Shown here piece by piece: positions 10,706-21,334 of a DNA stretch of 64,000 bases (position 1 is the stretch's first letter; each line of letters opens with the position of its first letter). The DNA is taken from assembly GCF_018881595.1 (NCBI RefSeq), contig NZ_JACVQA010000002.1:186001-250000 (forward strand), written 5' to 3'. Origin of the DNA: Polynucleobacter sp. UK-Gri1-W3. GTDB taxonomy: Bacteria > Pseudomonadota > Gammaproteobacteria > Burkholderiales > Burkholderiaceae. The notes under the pieces are model-generated. The model was not told the origin of the DNA and ran no database searches. It worked only from the letters and a program-made list of their open reading frames with translations. Made by a program: the position numbers and the translations under genes.

Positions 10706-11512
10706 TTACTCGAATCCGCCTACACGGCCAAGATTACCGAGGTTCAACCAAACAAAGAAGGCTTTGCCAACGATATTTTTATCGGGTACAAATCCCCAGT
10801 AACGTGAATCTGCACTATTGTCACGGTTATCACCCATTGCAAAATAATGCCCTGGTGGCACCTTACAAGTCACACCAGACTGTTGGTACTGACAGAACTC
10901 AGAACCCGGGAAACGCTCAGTCGGGAATACGCTAGCTGGACGATCAGGATCATTGAGGATGTCATGACGATTGCCACCCAAGTCTGCTGGGAAGGTTTCT
11001 GTGAAACGCTTCGCATAACGCATATTCTCAGGATCAAGGTAAGGCTCGCCACCACTATATTGCAGTGGTTGGTCATTAATGGTCAGGCGCTTATTTTCAT
11101 AAGTAATTACATCACCTGGCAATGCCACTACGCGCTTGATGTAATCAACTGATTCATCACGCGGATAACGGAATACCACCACATCGCCACGCTTAGGTGA
11201 ACCTAAGTCAACTACCTTTTGATTCAGTACTGGCAAACGTATTCCGTAGGTAAATTTATTTACCAAAATGAAATCGCCGATTTGCAATGTTGGAATCATT
11301 GAGCCAGAAGGAATCTTGAAAGGCTCGGCAATAAAGGAGCGCAACACAAACACTGCGCAAATAACTGGAAAGAACCCTGCCGTGTACTCAAGCCATAAAG
11401 GCATACGGTCATTACCGGCCAAACGTCTTTGTGGGGCAAAGTGTAGTTTGTCAGCAACCCAAGCGATCCCAGAAACAATCACCAAGATGAAGAGGACTAA
11501 AGCAAAGTTCAT
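10706..11512 (-). CDS. lepB: Signal peptidase I
   Basis: Inner-membrane serine/lysine protease that removes signal peptides from exported proteins. Two N-terminal membrane segments (about 2-20 and 43-62) precede the catalytic SGSMIPT motif (Ser71) and [11 protein letters not shown] (Lys126). The later [16 protein letters not shown] box is also typical. Its ATG shares one base with the lepA stop codon (TAATG), so translation is probably coupled. Confidence 0.96.
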   Translation of the reverse strand: MNFALVLFILVIVSGIAWVADKLHFAPQRRLAGNDRMPLWLEYTAGFFPVICAVFVLRSFIAEPFKIPSGSMIPTLQIGDFILVNKFTYGIRLPVLNQKVVDLGSPKRGDVVVFRYPRDESVDYIKRVVALPGDVITYENKRLTINDQPLQYSGGEPYLDPENMRYAKRFTETFPADLGGNRHDILNDPDRPASVFPTERFPGSEFCQYQQSGVTCKVPPGHYFAMGDNRDNSADSRYWGFVPDKNIVGKAFFVWLNLGNLGRVGGFE

Positions 11513-13317
11513 TAATCCTCCACCTGCAGAATAGCCAAGAAGGCTTCTTGTGGAATCTCGACGTTGCCAACCTGCTTCATACGTTTCTTACCTTCTTTTT
11601 GCTTCTCTAATAACTTACGCTTACGTGAAATATCGCCGCCATAGCATTTAGCCAAAACGTTTTTACGCAAAGCTTTGACGTTTTCACGCGCAACGATATT
11701 GCTACCAATTGCCGCCTGAATCGCTACATCAAACATTTGACGAGGAATAATGCCGCGCATCTTGGCAACTACTTCGCGCCCACGATGTTGGCTATTGCTT
11801 CTATGAACAATCACTGAGAGGGCATCAACCCGCTCACTATTAATGAGGATGTCGACCTTGACTACGTCTGCCGAGCGATATTCTTTGAACTCGTAATCCA
11901 TAGACGCATAACCGCGTGAGATCGATTTCATTTTGTCGAAGAAGTCCAAAACAATCTCAGCCATTGGTAGCTCGTAAGTCAGCTTAACTTGACGACCTAG
12001 ATAGTTCATATCCATCTGAATACCGCGCTTACCAACGCACAATGTAATCATCGCCCCTACATACTCTTGTGGCATGTATAAGTTGACCGTCACAATCGGC
12101 TCAAGAATGGTATTGATCTTGCTGGCCTCAGGCATCTTCGACGGGTTATCCACCATCATCAGTGTGCCGTCGGATTGCTCTACTTGATACACTACCGTTG
12201 GAGCGGTCGTGATGAGATTCATGCCGTACTGACGCTCTAAACGCTCTTGCACGATCTCCATGTGCAACAAACCTAAGAAGCCGCAACGGAATCCAAATCC
12301 AAGAGCCTGAGATACCTCTGGCTCATACAAGAGCGAAGCATCATTTAGCTTGAGCTTCTCAAGAGATTCACGCAATTGATCATATTCACTCGCTTCTACT
12401 GGATATAAACCAGCAAAGACCTGTGGCTTTACCTCTTTAAAACCAGGAAGTGGTTCAGAAGCAGGGACTCTGCCTTGCTGTCCAGGGGTATGTGTAACAG
12501 TGTCGCCTACCTTGGCTGCTTTTAACTCTTTAATACCAGCAATCACAAAGCCTACTTGACCAGCAGATAGCTCTGGACGGTCTACTGACTTTGGACTAAA
12601 CACACCCACATGCTCGACTAAATGGCTTGAGCCATTGGCCATTAAGGTAATTTTTTCTTTTGGTTTTAAGGTGCCATTCACAACGCGCACCAACATAACA
12701 ACGCCTACGTAGTTATCAAACCAAGAGTCAATAATCAAAGCCTGCAACGGGTCTGTCGCATTACCCTTTGGCGGAGGCACCCTTGCAATCATTTCCTCAA
12801 TCACATCAGCAACACCCAAGCCTGTTTTGGCTGAGCATGTAACGGCTTCAGATGCATCAATGCCAATGACGTCTTCAATTTCTTTTTTAGCGCGCTCAGG
12901 GTCAGCTTGAGGTAAATCAATCTTATTGAGTACTGGCACAACCTCAACGCCCAACTCCAAAGCCATATAACAGTTCGCAACTGTTTGCGCCTCAACACCT
13001 TGACTAGCATCCACCACCAAGAGCGCGCCCTCACAGGCTGACAATGAACGACTTACTTCATAGGAGAAGTCAACGTGGCCCGGGGTATCAATGAGATTGA
13101 TGTTGTAAATCTTGCCGTCTTTGGCCTTGTAATTTAAAGCTGCGGTTTGCGCCTTAATGGTGATGCCGCGCTCACGCTCAATATCCATTGAGTCAAGAAC
13201 TTGGGCTTCCATTTCACGATCGGAGAGGCCACCACATAGTTGAATAATGCGATCAGCAAGAGTCGATTTGCCGTGATCGATATGGGCGATGATAGAAAAA
13301 TTGCGGATTAAATCCAT
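11512..13317 (-). CDS. lepA: Elongation factor 4 (LepA)
   Basis: Ribosome-associated GTPase that acts on translation initiation and on back-translocation. G1 is AHIDHGKST (11-19) and G3 is DTPGHVDF; the EF-G-like domains and the LepA-specific C-terminal domain (rich in Lys near the end, [18 protein letters not shown]) are complete over 601 aa. It heads the lepA-lepB-rnc-era-recO-pdxJ-acpS-nagZ run. A strong inverted repeat lies 86 bases upstream, between it and mucD. Confidence 0.97.
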   Translation of the reverse strand: MDLIRNFSIIAHIDHGKSTLADRIIQLCGGLSDREMEAQVLDSMDIERERGITIKAQTAALNYKAKDGKIYNINLIDTPGHVDFSYEVSRSLSACEGALLVVDASQGVEAQTVANCYMALELGVEVVPVLNKIDLPQADPERAKKEIEDVIGIDASEAVTCSAKTGLGVADVIEEMIARVPPPKGNATDPLQALIIDSWFDNYVGVVMLVRVVNGTLKPKEKITLMANGSSHLVEHVGVFSPKSVDRPELSAGQVGFVIAGIKELKAAKVGDTVTHTPGQQGRVPASEPLPGFKEVKPQVFAGLYPVEASEYDQLRESLEKLKLNDASLLYEPEVSQALGFGFRCGFLGLLHMEIVQERLERQYGMNLITTAPTVVYQVEQSDGTLMMVDNPSKMPEASKINTILEPIVTVNLYMPQEYVGAMITLCVGKRGIQMDMNYLGRQVKLTYELPMAEIVLDFFDKMKSISRGYASMDYEFKEYRSADVVKVDILINSERVDALSVIVHRSNSQHRGREVVAKMRGIIPRQMFDVAIQAAIGSNIVARENVKALRKNVLAKCYGGDISRKRKLLEKQKEGKKRMKQVGNVEIPQEAFLAILQVED

Positions 13318-13401
13318 AGCGTCTTAAAAGGTCATTCAAAAAACGCCTTGTCAGAACGCACCACGATGATGCGCTGCAAAAAGTCGTCTTAGAGTGATTG
13401 T

Positions 13402-13436
13402 AATGGGGTGGCGCCCAAATAGCGCCAAACCCCATT
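13402..13436. repeat. Inverted repeat between mucD and lepA
   Basis: Left arm AATGGGGT-GGCGC and right arm GCGCC-(AA)-ACCCCATT enclose a 7-base loop, giving a 13-bp stem with a two-base bulge. On the minus strand it lies about 20 bases after the mucD stop codon. It is not followed by a clear T-run in that direction, so it could be a weak terminator, a processing site or an mRNA-stabilising hairpin. Confidence 0.7.
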
Positions 13437-13454
13437 TTCAGGGCCAAAATAGGG

Positions 13455-14903
13455 TTATTTAGGCCTTACAGGAACTACCAAAGTGCTGTCAGCACGGCGA
13501 ATAAAGACCGGAACAGCCTTATAAGCGTCTAAGCCCTTCACCAAGGCCTCAAACTGCTTAACGCTTGTGATATCGGCATCCGCAACCCGAATAATGACAT
13601 CTCCAGGCCTAATTCCAGCTTTAGCCAGAGGGCCATCCCCTAAACCAGTCACTTCAACGCCGCCCTTGATGTTCAAATCCTTCTTTTTGGCATCCGAAAG
13701 CTCGCTTACAGCAACCCCTAAGGTATTGGCACCATTGCTGTTTGCCGCAGGTGTCTCTGACTTCTTATTGGCCGTTGAAGTAGATTCCGCATCTATAACA
13801 GTAACCGTTAAGTCGCGAGTACCACCCTTGCGCCAAACTTGCACAGGCACCGAGCTACCCGGCTTAGTTTCACCAACCACTCTTGGTAAGTCGGTTGATT
13901 TAGAGATATCGCGACCATTAAAACTGAGAATCACATCGCCTGCTTCAATACCGCCAGCCGCTGCAGGTCCGCCTGGTTCAACATTGCGCACATAAGCGCC
14001 ACGAGGCTTTCCTAAACCTAAACTCTCAGCTACTTCTTTTGTCATCTCACCCAAAGCAACACCAATACGACCACGCGTCATCTTGCCATTGGTGCGCAAT
14101 TGATCCGCAACACGCATTGCCTCATCGATCGGTATCGCAAATGAAATTCCCATGTAGCCGCCAGAGCGACTAAAGATTTGCGAATTAATGCCAATCACTT
14201 GACCAGCAGTATTTAATAACGGACCGCCAGAGTTGCCAGGATTCACCGCAACGTCAGTCTGAATAAAAGGTAAGTAGTCGCCCGTGTCACGACTCTTGGC
14301 TGACACAATACCTGCAGTCACCGTGTTCTCAAGACCAAACGGGGAGCCAATCGCTAGCACCCATTCACCCACTCGTACCCTGGATGAATCACCCAAAGGT
14401 AGCTTTGGTAAATCACGCGCTTCAATTTTGACTACCGCAACATCAGTACGCTTATCCATACCGAGTAACTTTGCTTTGAACTCACGCTTATCAGTCAGAG
14501 TCACATAGATAGTGGTAGCGCCTTCAACAACGTGAGCATTGGTCAAAATTAATCCATTGGATTCAATAATGAAACCAGAGCCCACACCACGATCCGCCTC
14601 TTGTGGCTTGCCGGGATTTGGTTGCGCCTGTTTAGGGCCACTTGGCATTCCAGGAATTGGCACACCAAAGAAACGGCGGAAGAATTCAGCTTGGTCTTCA
14701 GGCATTCCAGGAATGCCTCCTTGAGCTTGCTGCACCGCTACCTTTTCAGTAGTACGAATATTCACTACAGCTGGACTCGCACGTTCAACCAAATCTGCGA
14801 AGTCAGGAATGCTGACTCGAGGAGTTTGCGCGAATGCAGAAGGAGTGAACGCAAGTTGACTCAAGCTAAAAATAGCCAAGAGCGCAATTAAGTACTTTTT
14901 CAT
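13455..14903 (-). CDS. mucD: Periplasmic serine protease DegP/MucD family
   Basis: Envelope quality-control protease and chaperone of the HtrA family. A cleavable signal peptide ends near SAFAQ (residues 1-26). The catalytic triad is H124 (TNAHVV), D154 (KRTDVAVV) and S225 (GNSGGP), and two PDZ domains follow (about 275-365 and 390-480). In relatives it sits behind rpoE-rseA-rseB and ahead of lepA; here the gene directly upstream is fabF, 50 bases away. Confidence 0.95.
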   Translation of the reverse strand: MKKYLIALLAIFSLSQLAFTPSAFAQTPRVSIPDFADLVERASPAVVNIRTTEKVAVQQAQGGIPGMPEDQAEFFRRFFGVPIPGMPSGPKQAQPNPGKPQEADRGVGSGFIIESNGLILTNAHVVEGATTIYVTLTDKREFKAKLLGMDKRTDVAVVKIEARDLPKLPLGDSSRVRVGEWVLAIGSPFGLENTVTAGIVSAKSRDTGDYLPFIQTDVAVNPGNSGGPLLNTAGQVIGINSQIFSRSGGYMGISFAIPIDEAMRVADQLRTNGKMTRGRIGVALGEMTKEVAESLGLGKPRGAYVRNVEPGGPAAAGGIEAGDVILSFNGRDISKSTDLPRVVGETKPGSSVPVQVWRKGGTRDLTVTVIDAESTSTANKKSETPAANSNGANTLGVAVSELSDAKKKDLNIKGGVEVTGLGDGPLAKAGIRPGDVIIRVADADITSVKQFEALVKGLDAYKAVPVFIRRADSTLVVPVRPK

Positions 14904-14953
14904 AATGCTATAGACCTACTTGGTGAAAACCAACAATGAAGATATTAAGAATA

Positions 14954-16201
14954 TTAGGTCAGTTTGCCAAAAATCAAGGTACCGTTAGTACCCCCAAAGC
15001 CAAAGTTGTTTTTGACTGCATGGTCAATCTTCACATCCCTAGCGGTGTTGGCGCAGTAGTCCAAGTCACACTCAGGATCCTGATTGAAGATATTGATAGT
15101 AGGTGGCGATTTTTGATTATGAAGAGCCAAAATTGTAAAAACAGACTCTAGACCACCGGCGCCGCCCAAAAGATGGCCGGTCATGGACTTTGTGGAATTA
15201 ATCAAAGTCTTCTTAGCGTGATCGCCAAGAGCCGCCTTGATGGCGCCAGTTTCGTTCTTGTCACCCAACGGTGTAGAAGTGCCGTGAGCATTGATATATT
15301 GAATCTGGTCAGCATTGAGACCTGCATCGCGCATTGCATTAACCATGCAACGACGTGGACCATCCATATTTGGTGCGGTCATGTGATACGCATCACCACT
15401 CATACCAAAGCCAAGTAATTCGCAGTAGATTCTTGCGCCGCGTGCTTTGGCATGCTCATATTCTTCAAGCACTATGACTCCAGCGCCTTCGCCAAGAACA
15501 AAACCATCGCGGTCTCTGTCCCATGGACGTGATGCCGTTGCAGGATCGTCATTACGAGTAGAAAGCGCTCTTGCTGAAGCAAAGCCACCAACACCTAAAG
15601 CAGAAATAGTTGACTCAGCACCGCCAGCAACCATGACATCCGCATCGCCATACTGAATTAAGCGGGCAGCTAAACCAATGCTATGCAAACCAGTGGTGCA
15701 GGCAGTTACAGCAGCAACGTTTGGACCTTTAAGGCCAAACAAAATACTGAGATGCCCAGAAATCATATTGATGATTGAGCCGGGAACAAAGAATGGTGAG
15801 ATACGACGGGGGCCGCGAGCCAATAACTCAGCGCCTGTTTCCTCAATCATTGGCAGGCCACCAATACCCGAGCCAACCATGACACCAACGCGCTCGGCGT
15901 TTTGTTCTGTAATCTCTAAACCACTGTCTCGAATAGCTTGTGCACCAGCAGCGATGCCGTAATGGATAAACGTATCCATATGGCGAGCTTCTTTGGCAGA
16001 AACATATTCTTCGACATTGAAATCTTTCACCTCTCCAGCGAAATGAACGCTAAGCGGAGTGTGGTCAAACTTCGTGATGGTAGCGATGCCTGATTTGCCC
16101 GCGAGCAAATTAGACCAAGCTACATCAACTGAGTTACCAACAGGTGAGATGAGGCCAAGGCCGGTGACTACTACCCGGCGTCGGCCATTTGATGCTGACA
16201 C
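14954..16201 (-). CDS. fabF: Beta-ketoacyl-ACP synthase II
   Basis: Elongating condensing enzyme of type II fatty acid synthesis. The nucleophile is C168 in VTACTTG; the two catalytic histidines are in [11 protein letters not shown] and [10 protein letters not shown], and the C-terminus has [12 protein letters not shown]. The 415-aa length is normal. It lies 21 bases after acpP and closes the fab cluster. Confidence 0.97.
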   Translation of the reverse strand: MSASNGRRRVVVTGLGLISPVGNSVDVAWSNLLAGKSGIATITKFDHTPLSVHFAGEVKDFNVEEYVSAKEARHMDTFIHYGIAAGAQAIRDSGLEITEQNAERVGVMVGSGIGGLPMIEETGAELLARGPRRISPFFVPGSIINMISGHLSILFGLKGPNVAAVTACTTGLHSIGLAARLIQYGDADVMVAGGAESTISALGVGGFASARALSTRNDDPATASRPWDRDRDGFVLGEGAGVIVLEEYEHAKARGARIYCELLGFGMSGDAYHMTAPNMDGPRRCMVNAMRDAGLNADQIQYINAHGTSTPLGDKNETGAIKAALGDHAKKTLINSTKSMTGHLLGGAGGLESVFTILALHNQKSPPTINIFNQDPECDLDYCANTARDVKIDHAVKNNFGFGGTNGTLIFGKLT

Positions 16202-16222
16202 AGTAATACCTAGGCTAGGGAA

Positions 16223-16462
16223 TTAACCCTGAGCTTTTGATGTAGCGAAGTCGATTGCGAGCTGAACTGTGGTGATCTTTTCAGCTTCCTCATCAGGAAT
16301 TTCGATGCCGAATTCATCTTCCAAAGCCATTACCAGTTCAACAGTGTCAAGAGAGTCAGCGCCCAAGTCGTTCACGAAAGAAGATTCATTTTTGATATCT
16401 CCTTCTGCGACGCCTAATTGCTCAGCGACGATTTTCTTAACGCGTTGTTCGATGTTGTCCAT
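16223..16462 (-). CDS. acpP: Acyl carrier protein
   Basis: A 79-aa acidic four-helix carrier for growing acyl chains. The phosphopantetheine attachment site is Ser37 in [13 protein letters not shown] start at the ATG at 16462 ([12 protein letters not shown]), the family start; an open extension of 22 residues upstream is basic and unlike ACP. About 100 bases separate it from fabG, the widest gap in the cluster, leaving room for its own promoter and for the high expression expected. Confidence 0.97.
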   Translation of the reverse strand: MDNIEQRVKKIVAEQLGVAEGDIKNESSFVNDLGADSLDTVELVMALEDEFGIEIPDEEAEKITTVQLAIDFATSKAQG

Positions 16463-16563
16463 TAATTTCCCCAGGGGTTGTAAAAAACGATGAAAGAATT
16501 TTATCAGTTTGGCGGACCGAATTAGCAAATTCGCCTAAAAATGACCAAATCCTTGCTTTGTCG

Positions 16564-17307
16564 TTAGGCTAAATAGAGTCCGCCATTGACGTGTAGGGTA
16601 TTGCCTGTAATGTAACCAGCTGCCGGGGAGGCCAAAAATGCCACCGCCTGGGCCACATCCTCAGGACTGCCTAAACGCGCTAAAGGAATGTTCACTTTTA
16701 GGGCATTTTGTTGCTCTTCGCTCAAGGCGCGGGTCATATCAGTATCAATAAATCCAGGTGCAACGCAATTCACGGTGATATTACGGCTGCCAATTTCACG
16801 GGCCAAAGCTCGAGTCATCCCTGAAACACCTGCTTTTGCAGCGGCGTAATTTGCCTGACCAGGATTACCCATATGACCAACAATAGAAGTGATATTAATA
16901 ATGCGACCACCACGAGCCTTCATCATTGGACGCATCACCGCTTGAGAAAGACGAAAGACAGAGCTTAAGTTGGTATCAATCACATCAGTCCATTCATCAG
17001 ACTTCATGCGCATCGATAAGTTATCGCGAGTAATACCAGCGTTATTCACCAAAATATTGATGCCGCCATATTCATTCACGATCACATCGATAATTTCTTC
17101 GCAAGCATTTGGCGCAGTGACATTCAATATTTTGCCGGCACCACCTGAAGCTTTTAAACGTTCATCAATCGCTTTTGCGCCACTCTCGGATGTTGCAGTG
17201 CCAATCACCTTGGCGCCACACTTCACTAATTCATCCGCAATCGCTTGACCGATGCCGCGCGAGGCGCCAGTTACTAAGGCAATTTGTCCGCTTAAGTCGA
17301 GATTCAT
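16564..17307 (-). CDS. fabG: 3-oxoacyl-ACP reductase
   Basis: NADPH-dependent short-chain dehydrogenase that reduces beta-ketoacyl-ACP. It shows the TGASRGIG nucleotide-binding loop at 14-21, NNAG, and the catalytic Ser...YAAAK motif. The 247-aa length and a position between fabD and acpP support FabG over the many other SDR enzymes. Confidence 0.96.
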   Translation of the reverse strand: MNLDLSGQIALVTGASRGIGQAIADELVKCGAKVIGTATSESGAKAIDERLKASGGAGKILNVTAPNACEEIIDVIVNEYGGINILVNNAGITRDNLSMRMKSDEWTDVIDTNLSSVFRLSQAVMRPMMKARGGRIINITSIVGHMGNPGQANYAAAKAGVSGMTRALAREIGSRNITVNCVAPGFIDTDMTRALSEEQQNALKVNIPLARLGSPEDVAQAVAFLASPAAGYITGNTLHVNGGLYLA

Positions 17308-17347
17308 ATTTGTCTTCCGCTATTTTCTATATTTATGTATCTTGATT

Positions 17348-18283
17348 TTATTTGAAGCTAGCCAGAACTTCATTTAAGCTAGCTTCGTCAAACACTGGCA
17401 CACCAGTGACTTGATCATTAATGCGCTTAGTCAGGCTCGCCAATACTTTGCCAGGACCACATTCCACCACCTGAGTGATACCTTGTCCTGCCATAGCCTG
17501 AATAGTTTCATGCCAACGCACAGGCTTGGCAGCTTGACGCACCAATGCATCTTTAATTGCTACAGGGTCATTCAAGATTTCAACATCCACGTTATTGATA
17601 ACTGAAATAGTCGGGACTTTAAATTCAATATTCGCCAAGTAGCCTTTGAGTTTTTCAGAAGCAGGCTGCAATAAAGAAGAGTGGAATGGTGCAGATACTG
17701 GCAATGGCAAAGCACGCTTTGCGCCAGCAGCTTTCAACAACTCACATGCTTTAGTAACAGCGTCACTTGCGCCCGCAATCACTACCTGACCAGGGGCATT
17801 GAAATTAACAGCCTCGACAACACCACCGGATGCTGCACTTGCTTCAGCACAAACCTGAATTACCGCTGCATCATCTAAACCCAGAATAGCGGCCATGCCA
17901 CCAGTACCGACAGGTACCGCATTTTGCATTGCTTCAGCACGAAAACGTACCAATGGAACAGCGTCTTTAAAAGAAATGACGCCTGACGCAACTAAGGCAG
18001 AGTACTCACCAAGACTATGGCCAGCCATCACTTTAGGAGCGGGTCCACCAGCAGCCAACCAGGCACGATAAAAGGCAATGGCAGCAGTCAACATCAAAGG
18101 CTGCGTATTAGTAGTTAATGACAATGCCTCAGCAGGCCCATCTGCAATTAACTTTGCAACATCCTCACCCAAAGCCTCAGAAGCCTCTTGCAATGTTGCG
18201 TGCACCTCTGGACGCTGCGCAATCGAATTGAGCATCCCAACTGATTGAGAGCCTTGACCAGGGAATACGAATGCAAATGTCAT
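17348..18283 (-). CDS. fabD: Malonyl-CoA:ACP transacylase
   Basis: Loads malonyl groups from CoA onto ACP. FPGQGSQ is at 7-13, the catalytic Ser90 is in GHSLGEYSAL, and the catalytic His is in SAPFHSSLL (near residue 200). The 311-aa length is typical. It lies between fabH and fabG in the fab cluster. Confidence 0.96.
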   Translation of the reverse strand: MTFAFVFPGQGSQSVGMLNSIAQRPEVHATLQEASEALGEDVAKLIADGPAEALSLTTNTQPLMLTAAIAFYRAWLAAGGPAPKVMAGHSLGEYSALVASGVISFKDAVPLVRFRAEAMQNAVPVGTGGMAAILGLDDAAVIQVCAEASAASGGVVEAVNFNAPGQVVIAGASDAVTKACELLKAAGAKRALPLPVSAPFHSSLLQPASEKLKGYLANIEFKVPTISVINNVDVEILNDPVAIKDALVRQAAKPVRWHETIQAMAGQGITQVVECGPGKVLASLTKRINDQVTGVPVFDEASLNEVLASFK

Positions 18284-18350
18284 GTGATTAATTCGCTAAT
18301 TTAAATAATTAAAGAAATGAATAGATTGTTGGGGGGTGTTTTACCTGCCA

Positions 18351-19337
18351 TTAGTACTTGATGGCAACTGCACCCCAAGCAAAGCCACCACCAACACCCT
18401 CTAATAAAAGATGTTGACCACGTTTGATCTGCCCAGAGCGTACACCAGAATCTAATGCCAATGGAATGGAAGCGGCAGAGGTATTGCCATGCTCATGCAC
18501 GGTAACAATCACCTTATCCATCGACATCCCCATCTTCTTGGCAGTGCCTTCCATGATGCGAATATTGGCTTGATGCGGTACCAACCAATCAATTTGCTCG
18601 GCCTTGAGATTGGCTTTTTCAAGCGCTTCGTGAGCAACTTGCTCCAAGACCTTAACGGCCAACTTAAATACCGCCGGACCATCCATTGTCATAAATGGAG
18701 AGCCATGTACTTCGCCATTACCAGCGCGTCCAGGAACGCACAAAATATCGCGTTGACTACCGTCTGCATGAAGCGCTGTAGACAAAATACCCGCCTCTTT
18801 AGAAGCCTCGAGTACAACAGCTCCAGCGCCATCACCAAACAAGACGCAAGTTCCACGGTCTTCGAAATTGAGAATACGTGAGAAGGTCTCAGCGCCAATC
18901 ACCAATACTTTTTTATAGCTGCCAGATCGAATGAATGCATCTGCAATAGCAAGTGCGTAGGTAAAGCCTGCACAAACTGCCTGCACATCAAAGGCTGCGC
19001 AAGAATTATGTGCGCCCAATTTGTCTTGCACTACACAAGCCGTGCTTGGAAAGCCGCCTAAATGGTCAGGGGTAGAAGTAGCCAAAATAATGAGGTCTAA
19101 ATCTTCAGAGGTCATGCCTGCACTGGCTAATGCAGCGTGTGCGGCCTTCACCGCCAGATCGCTGGTAAGTTCATTCTCGGCCGCAAAATGGCGTGCAGAA
19201 ATTCCACTGCGCGTTTTAATCCATTCATCACTAGTCTCTAAACCAGTTTTGGCAAGGCGCTCGACCAAATCCTGATTGGTTAAGCGTAACTCCGGAAGAT
19301 AGCTTCCGGTACCAGCTATTCTTGCAAAGATACTCAT
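18351..19337 (-). CDS. fabH: Beta-ketoacyl-ACP synthase III
   Basis: Starts fatty acid synthesis by condensing acetyl-CoA with malonyl-ACP. The catalytic Cys122 is in [10 protein letters not shown], His in VPHQANIRI and Asn in GNTSAAS. The 328-aa protein starts with ATG overlapping the plsX stop codon by four bases, indicating coupled translation. Confidence 0.96.
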   Translation of the reverse strand: MSIFARIAGTGSYLPELRLTNQDLVERLAKTGLETSDEWIKTRSGISARHFAAENELTSDLAVKAAHAALASAGMTSEDLDLIILATSTPDHLGGFPSTACVVQDKLGAHNSCAAFDVQAVCAGFTYALAIADAFIRSGSYKKVLVIGAETFSRILNFEDRGTCVLFGDGAGAVVLEASKEAGILSTALHADGSQRDILCVPGRAGNGEVHGSPFMTMDGPAVFKLAVKVLEQVAHEALEKANLKAEQIDWLVPHQANIRIMEGTAKKMGMSMDKVIVTVHEHGNTSAASIPLALDSGVRSGQIKRGQHLLLEGVGGGFAWGAVAIKY

Positions 19338-20347
19338 TCTTTTGTCTCCACCACAAAGGCCGCAGCAATGCGCTCCACCATGCGATTCTTAGCCGCTTCA
19401 TACGCGCGATCTAAAGCAAAGCCAAAGGCGAAGCGATCAGCAGAACCATGACTCTTAATCACGCAACCACGCAAACCTAACAATACCGCGCCGTTATAAC
19501 GACGATGATCAACGCGCTTACGAACTCTCAGCAATGGCAACATAGCGCAAATCGCCATTAACTTGGTAAGCCATGAGCGATTAAATTCTTTGCGAATTAA
19601 ACCACTCATCATTTTTGCCAAGCCTTCGCTCGCTTTGAGAACTACGTTGCCCACAAAACCATCGCAGACAACAATATCGGTCGTGCCCTTAAAAATATCG
19701 TTACCTTCTACGTTGCCATAAAAGTTTAAAGAGGTTTGACGAAGTAGTTCACTAGTTTGCTTAACTACTTCATTGCCTTTAATGACTTCCTCACCAATAT
19801 TGAGAAGGCCAATTGAAGGATTTTGCTTACCATCTACCACTTGCACCATTACGTTTGCCATCTGGGCAAACTGTACTAAGTGCATCGGTTCGCAGTCAGC
19901 ATTAGCGCCCAGATCAAGCATCGTCGTACCAAGCCCTAATTCATTAGGGATAGCGGTAGCTATTGCGGGACGGTCAACACCATCGAGCGTCTTTAGAATG
20001 TAACGAGAAATCGCCATGAGTGCGCCAGTGTTTCCAGAAGAGATCACTGCATCGGCAGCGCCCTCCTTCACTTGCATAATGGCAACGCGCATAGAAGAGT
20101 CTTTTTTGCGACGTAGGGCAATCTCAATGGGATCATCCATCAAGACAACTTCACTAGCGGTAATAATTTGAATGCGCTCCATAGGAGCTTTGGGAGATTT
20201 ACTCAAGACTTGCTTGATTAAATCGGGATCACCTACAAGGGTAATCTTCACATCTGCGTGTTTTTCTAAAAAATCGCAGGCAGCAGGAACCGTCACGACG
20301 ACCCCATGATCTCCGCCCATGGCATCAATAGCAAGAGTAACGCTCAT
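19334..20347 (-). CDS. plsX: Phosphate acyltransferase PlsX
   Basis: Makes acyl-phosphate from acyl-ACP for phospholipid synthesis (PlsX/PlsY route). The start at 20347 ([15 protein letters not shown]) matches the family; an open 11-codon extension upstream runs toward a terminator-like hairpin and is unlikely to be translated. Motifs [11 protein letters not shown] and [16 protein letters not shown] are typical. The conserved order rpmF-plsX-fabH is kept. Confidence 0.95.
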   Translation of the reverse strand: MSVTLAIDAMGGDHGVVVTVPAACDFLEKHADVKITLVGDPDLIKQVLSKSPKAPMERIQIITASEVVLMDDPIEIALRRKKDSSMRVAIMQVKEGAADAVISSGNTGALMAISRYILKTLDGVDRPAIATAIPNELGLGTTMLDLGANADCEPMHLVQFAQMANVMVQVVDGKQNPSIGLLNIGEEVIKGNEVVKQTSELLRQTSLNFYGNVEGNDIFKGTTDIVVCDGFVGNVVLKASEGLAKMMSGLIRKEFNRSWLTKLMAICAMLPLLRVRKRVDHRRYNGAVLLGLRGCVIKSHGSADRFAFGFALDRAYEAAKNRMVERIAAAFVVETKE

Positions 20348-20380
20348 AAGCTCATTGATTGCTGCAAGTGATTTATCCAA

Positions 20381-20410
20381 GAAAAAAGCGGCTTTTACTG
20401 GAGCCGCTTC
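20381..20410 (-). terminator. Terminator-like hairpin between rpmF and plsX
   Basis: On the minus strand an 8-bp perfect stem (AAGCGGCT / AGCCGCTT) with an 8-base loop runs into six T residues, about 20 bases after the rpmF stop codon and 33 bases before the plsX start. It has all parts of an intrinsic terminator but lies inside a conserved operon, so it probably causes partial termination. Confidence 0.85.
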
Positions 20411-20430
20411 TATCTGTTTAGACTAAAAAA

Positions 20431-20610
20431 TTAGTCGTTTTTAGTTTTAACAACTTTACGACCACGATAGTAGCCGTTAGGTGAAATGTGGTGGCGCAAA
20501 TGAGCCTCACCAGTTGTGGCTTCAACAGCCGTAGCAGGTGCGGTCAAAAAGTCGTGCGCACGGTGCATGCCACGTTTGGAAGGTGATTTTTTGTTTTGTT
20601 GAACGGCCAT
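20431..20610 (-). CDS. rpmF: 50S ribosomal protein L32
   Basis: A 59-aa basic ribosomal protein. It starts [20 protein letters not shown] and contains the L32 core [20 protein letters not shown]. It is the zinc-free form, since the four-cysteine cluster of some L32 paralogues is absent. It lies between the yceD-type gene and plsX, a widely conserved position that links ribosome and lipid synthesis. Confidence 0.97.
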   Translation of the reverse strand: MAVQQNKKSPSKRGMHRAHDFLTAPATAVEATTGEAHLRHHISPNGYYRGRKVVKTKND

Positions 20611-20715
20611 ATTGAACTCCTAAGCAAGGCAATATTCTAGCATGGAAAAGCACCTAAATGCTTGATTTATTGACAAAAGATACTCAAAACAACACCTGAT
20701 GCTAGACCCCTAAAT

Positions 20716-21291
20716 TCAGTTTTTCTTCATATTTTTCAATATGTTAAAGGGATTTTCACGCTCATTTGACACCTCTTCTTCACCATCTTCCACAAAGGTA
20801 GAAGCATGGGGCTCACAAAACCCATCTGGATGCTTTGGAATCAGGGGCAATGACAGTAAAACCTCGTCCTCAATGGTTTCCAGGAGGTTGAAATGCTGAT
20901 TTATGACCAGGGGCTCTTGCTCTTCATCCTCCACCGGGTATCCATCGGCTTCGGAATCTGTCAAAACAAGAATAAATCGACGTTTTTCGTCTAAATCTAC
21001 TGCGCAATCCTGCAAACAACGCTGGCAAACCAGGTGTAGACGCCCCTTAAGGCCTAATTCCAGAATTTGGTGAGGTTCACTGCCTGGGGAATTCTCAAAA
21101 TGAGTGCTCACTGACCAATGAAAGCCATCGGCTGGATTGACTGTTGAAGCCTCCTCAGCCAATCTTGGCATATCTGACATGCTTAAAAAACCAGCACCTT
21201 TATAAGATTGGGGAGCACAAAAATCCACCTTCTTTAAAGCACTTGGCTCGGCAGATAGCTCAACTTGAGGTAAAACTTGATTACGATTCAT
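20716..21291 (-). CDS. yceD: DUF177 / YceD family protein
   Basis: A 191-aa protein of the DUF177 family, whose members accompany rpmF and are linked to 23S rRNA accumulation in plants and bacteria. It carries the characteristic LVCQRCLQDCAVDL cysteine segment and an acidic central region (LTDSEADGYPVEDEEQEP). It is the first gene of the rpmF-plsX-fab cluster and is divergent from maf, with the shared promoter region in the gap at 21292-21334. Confidence 0.88.
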   Translation of the reverse strand: MNRNQVLPQVELSAEPSALKKVDFCAPQSYKGAGFLSMSDMPRLAEEASTVNPADGFHWSVSTHFENSPGSEPHQILELGLKGRLHLVCQRCLQDCAVDLDEKRRFILVLTDSEADGYPVEDEEQEPLVINQHFNLLETIEDEVLLSLPLIPKHPDGFCEPHASTFVEDGEEEVSNERENPFNILKNMKKN

Positions 21292-21334
21292 AGCATCAGT
21301 CTAAATGAAGCCGCATCAGAAAGCACAACAAACT

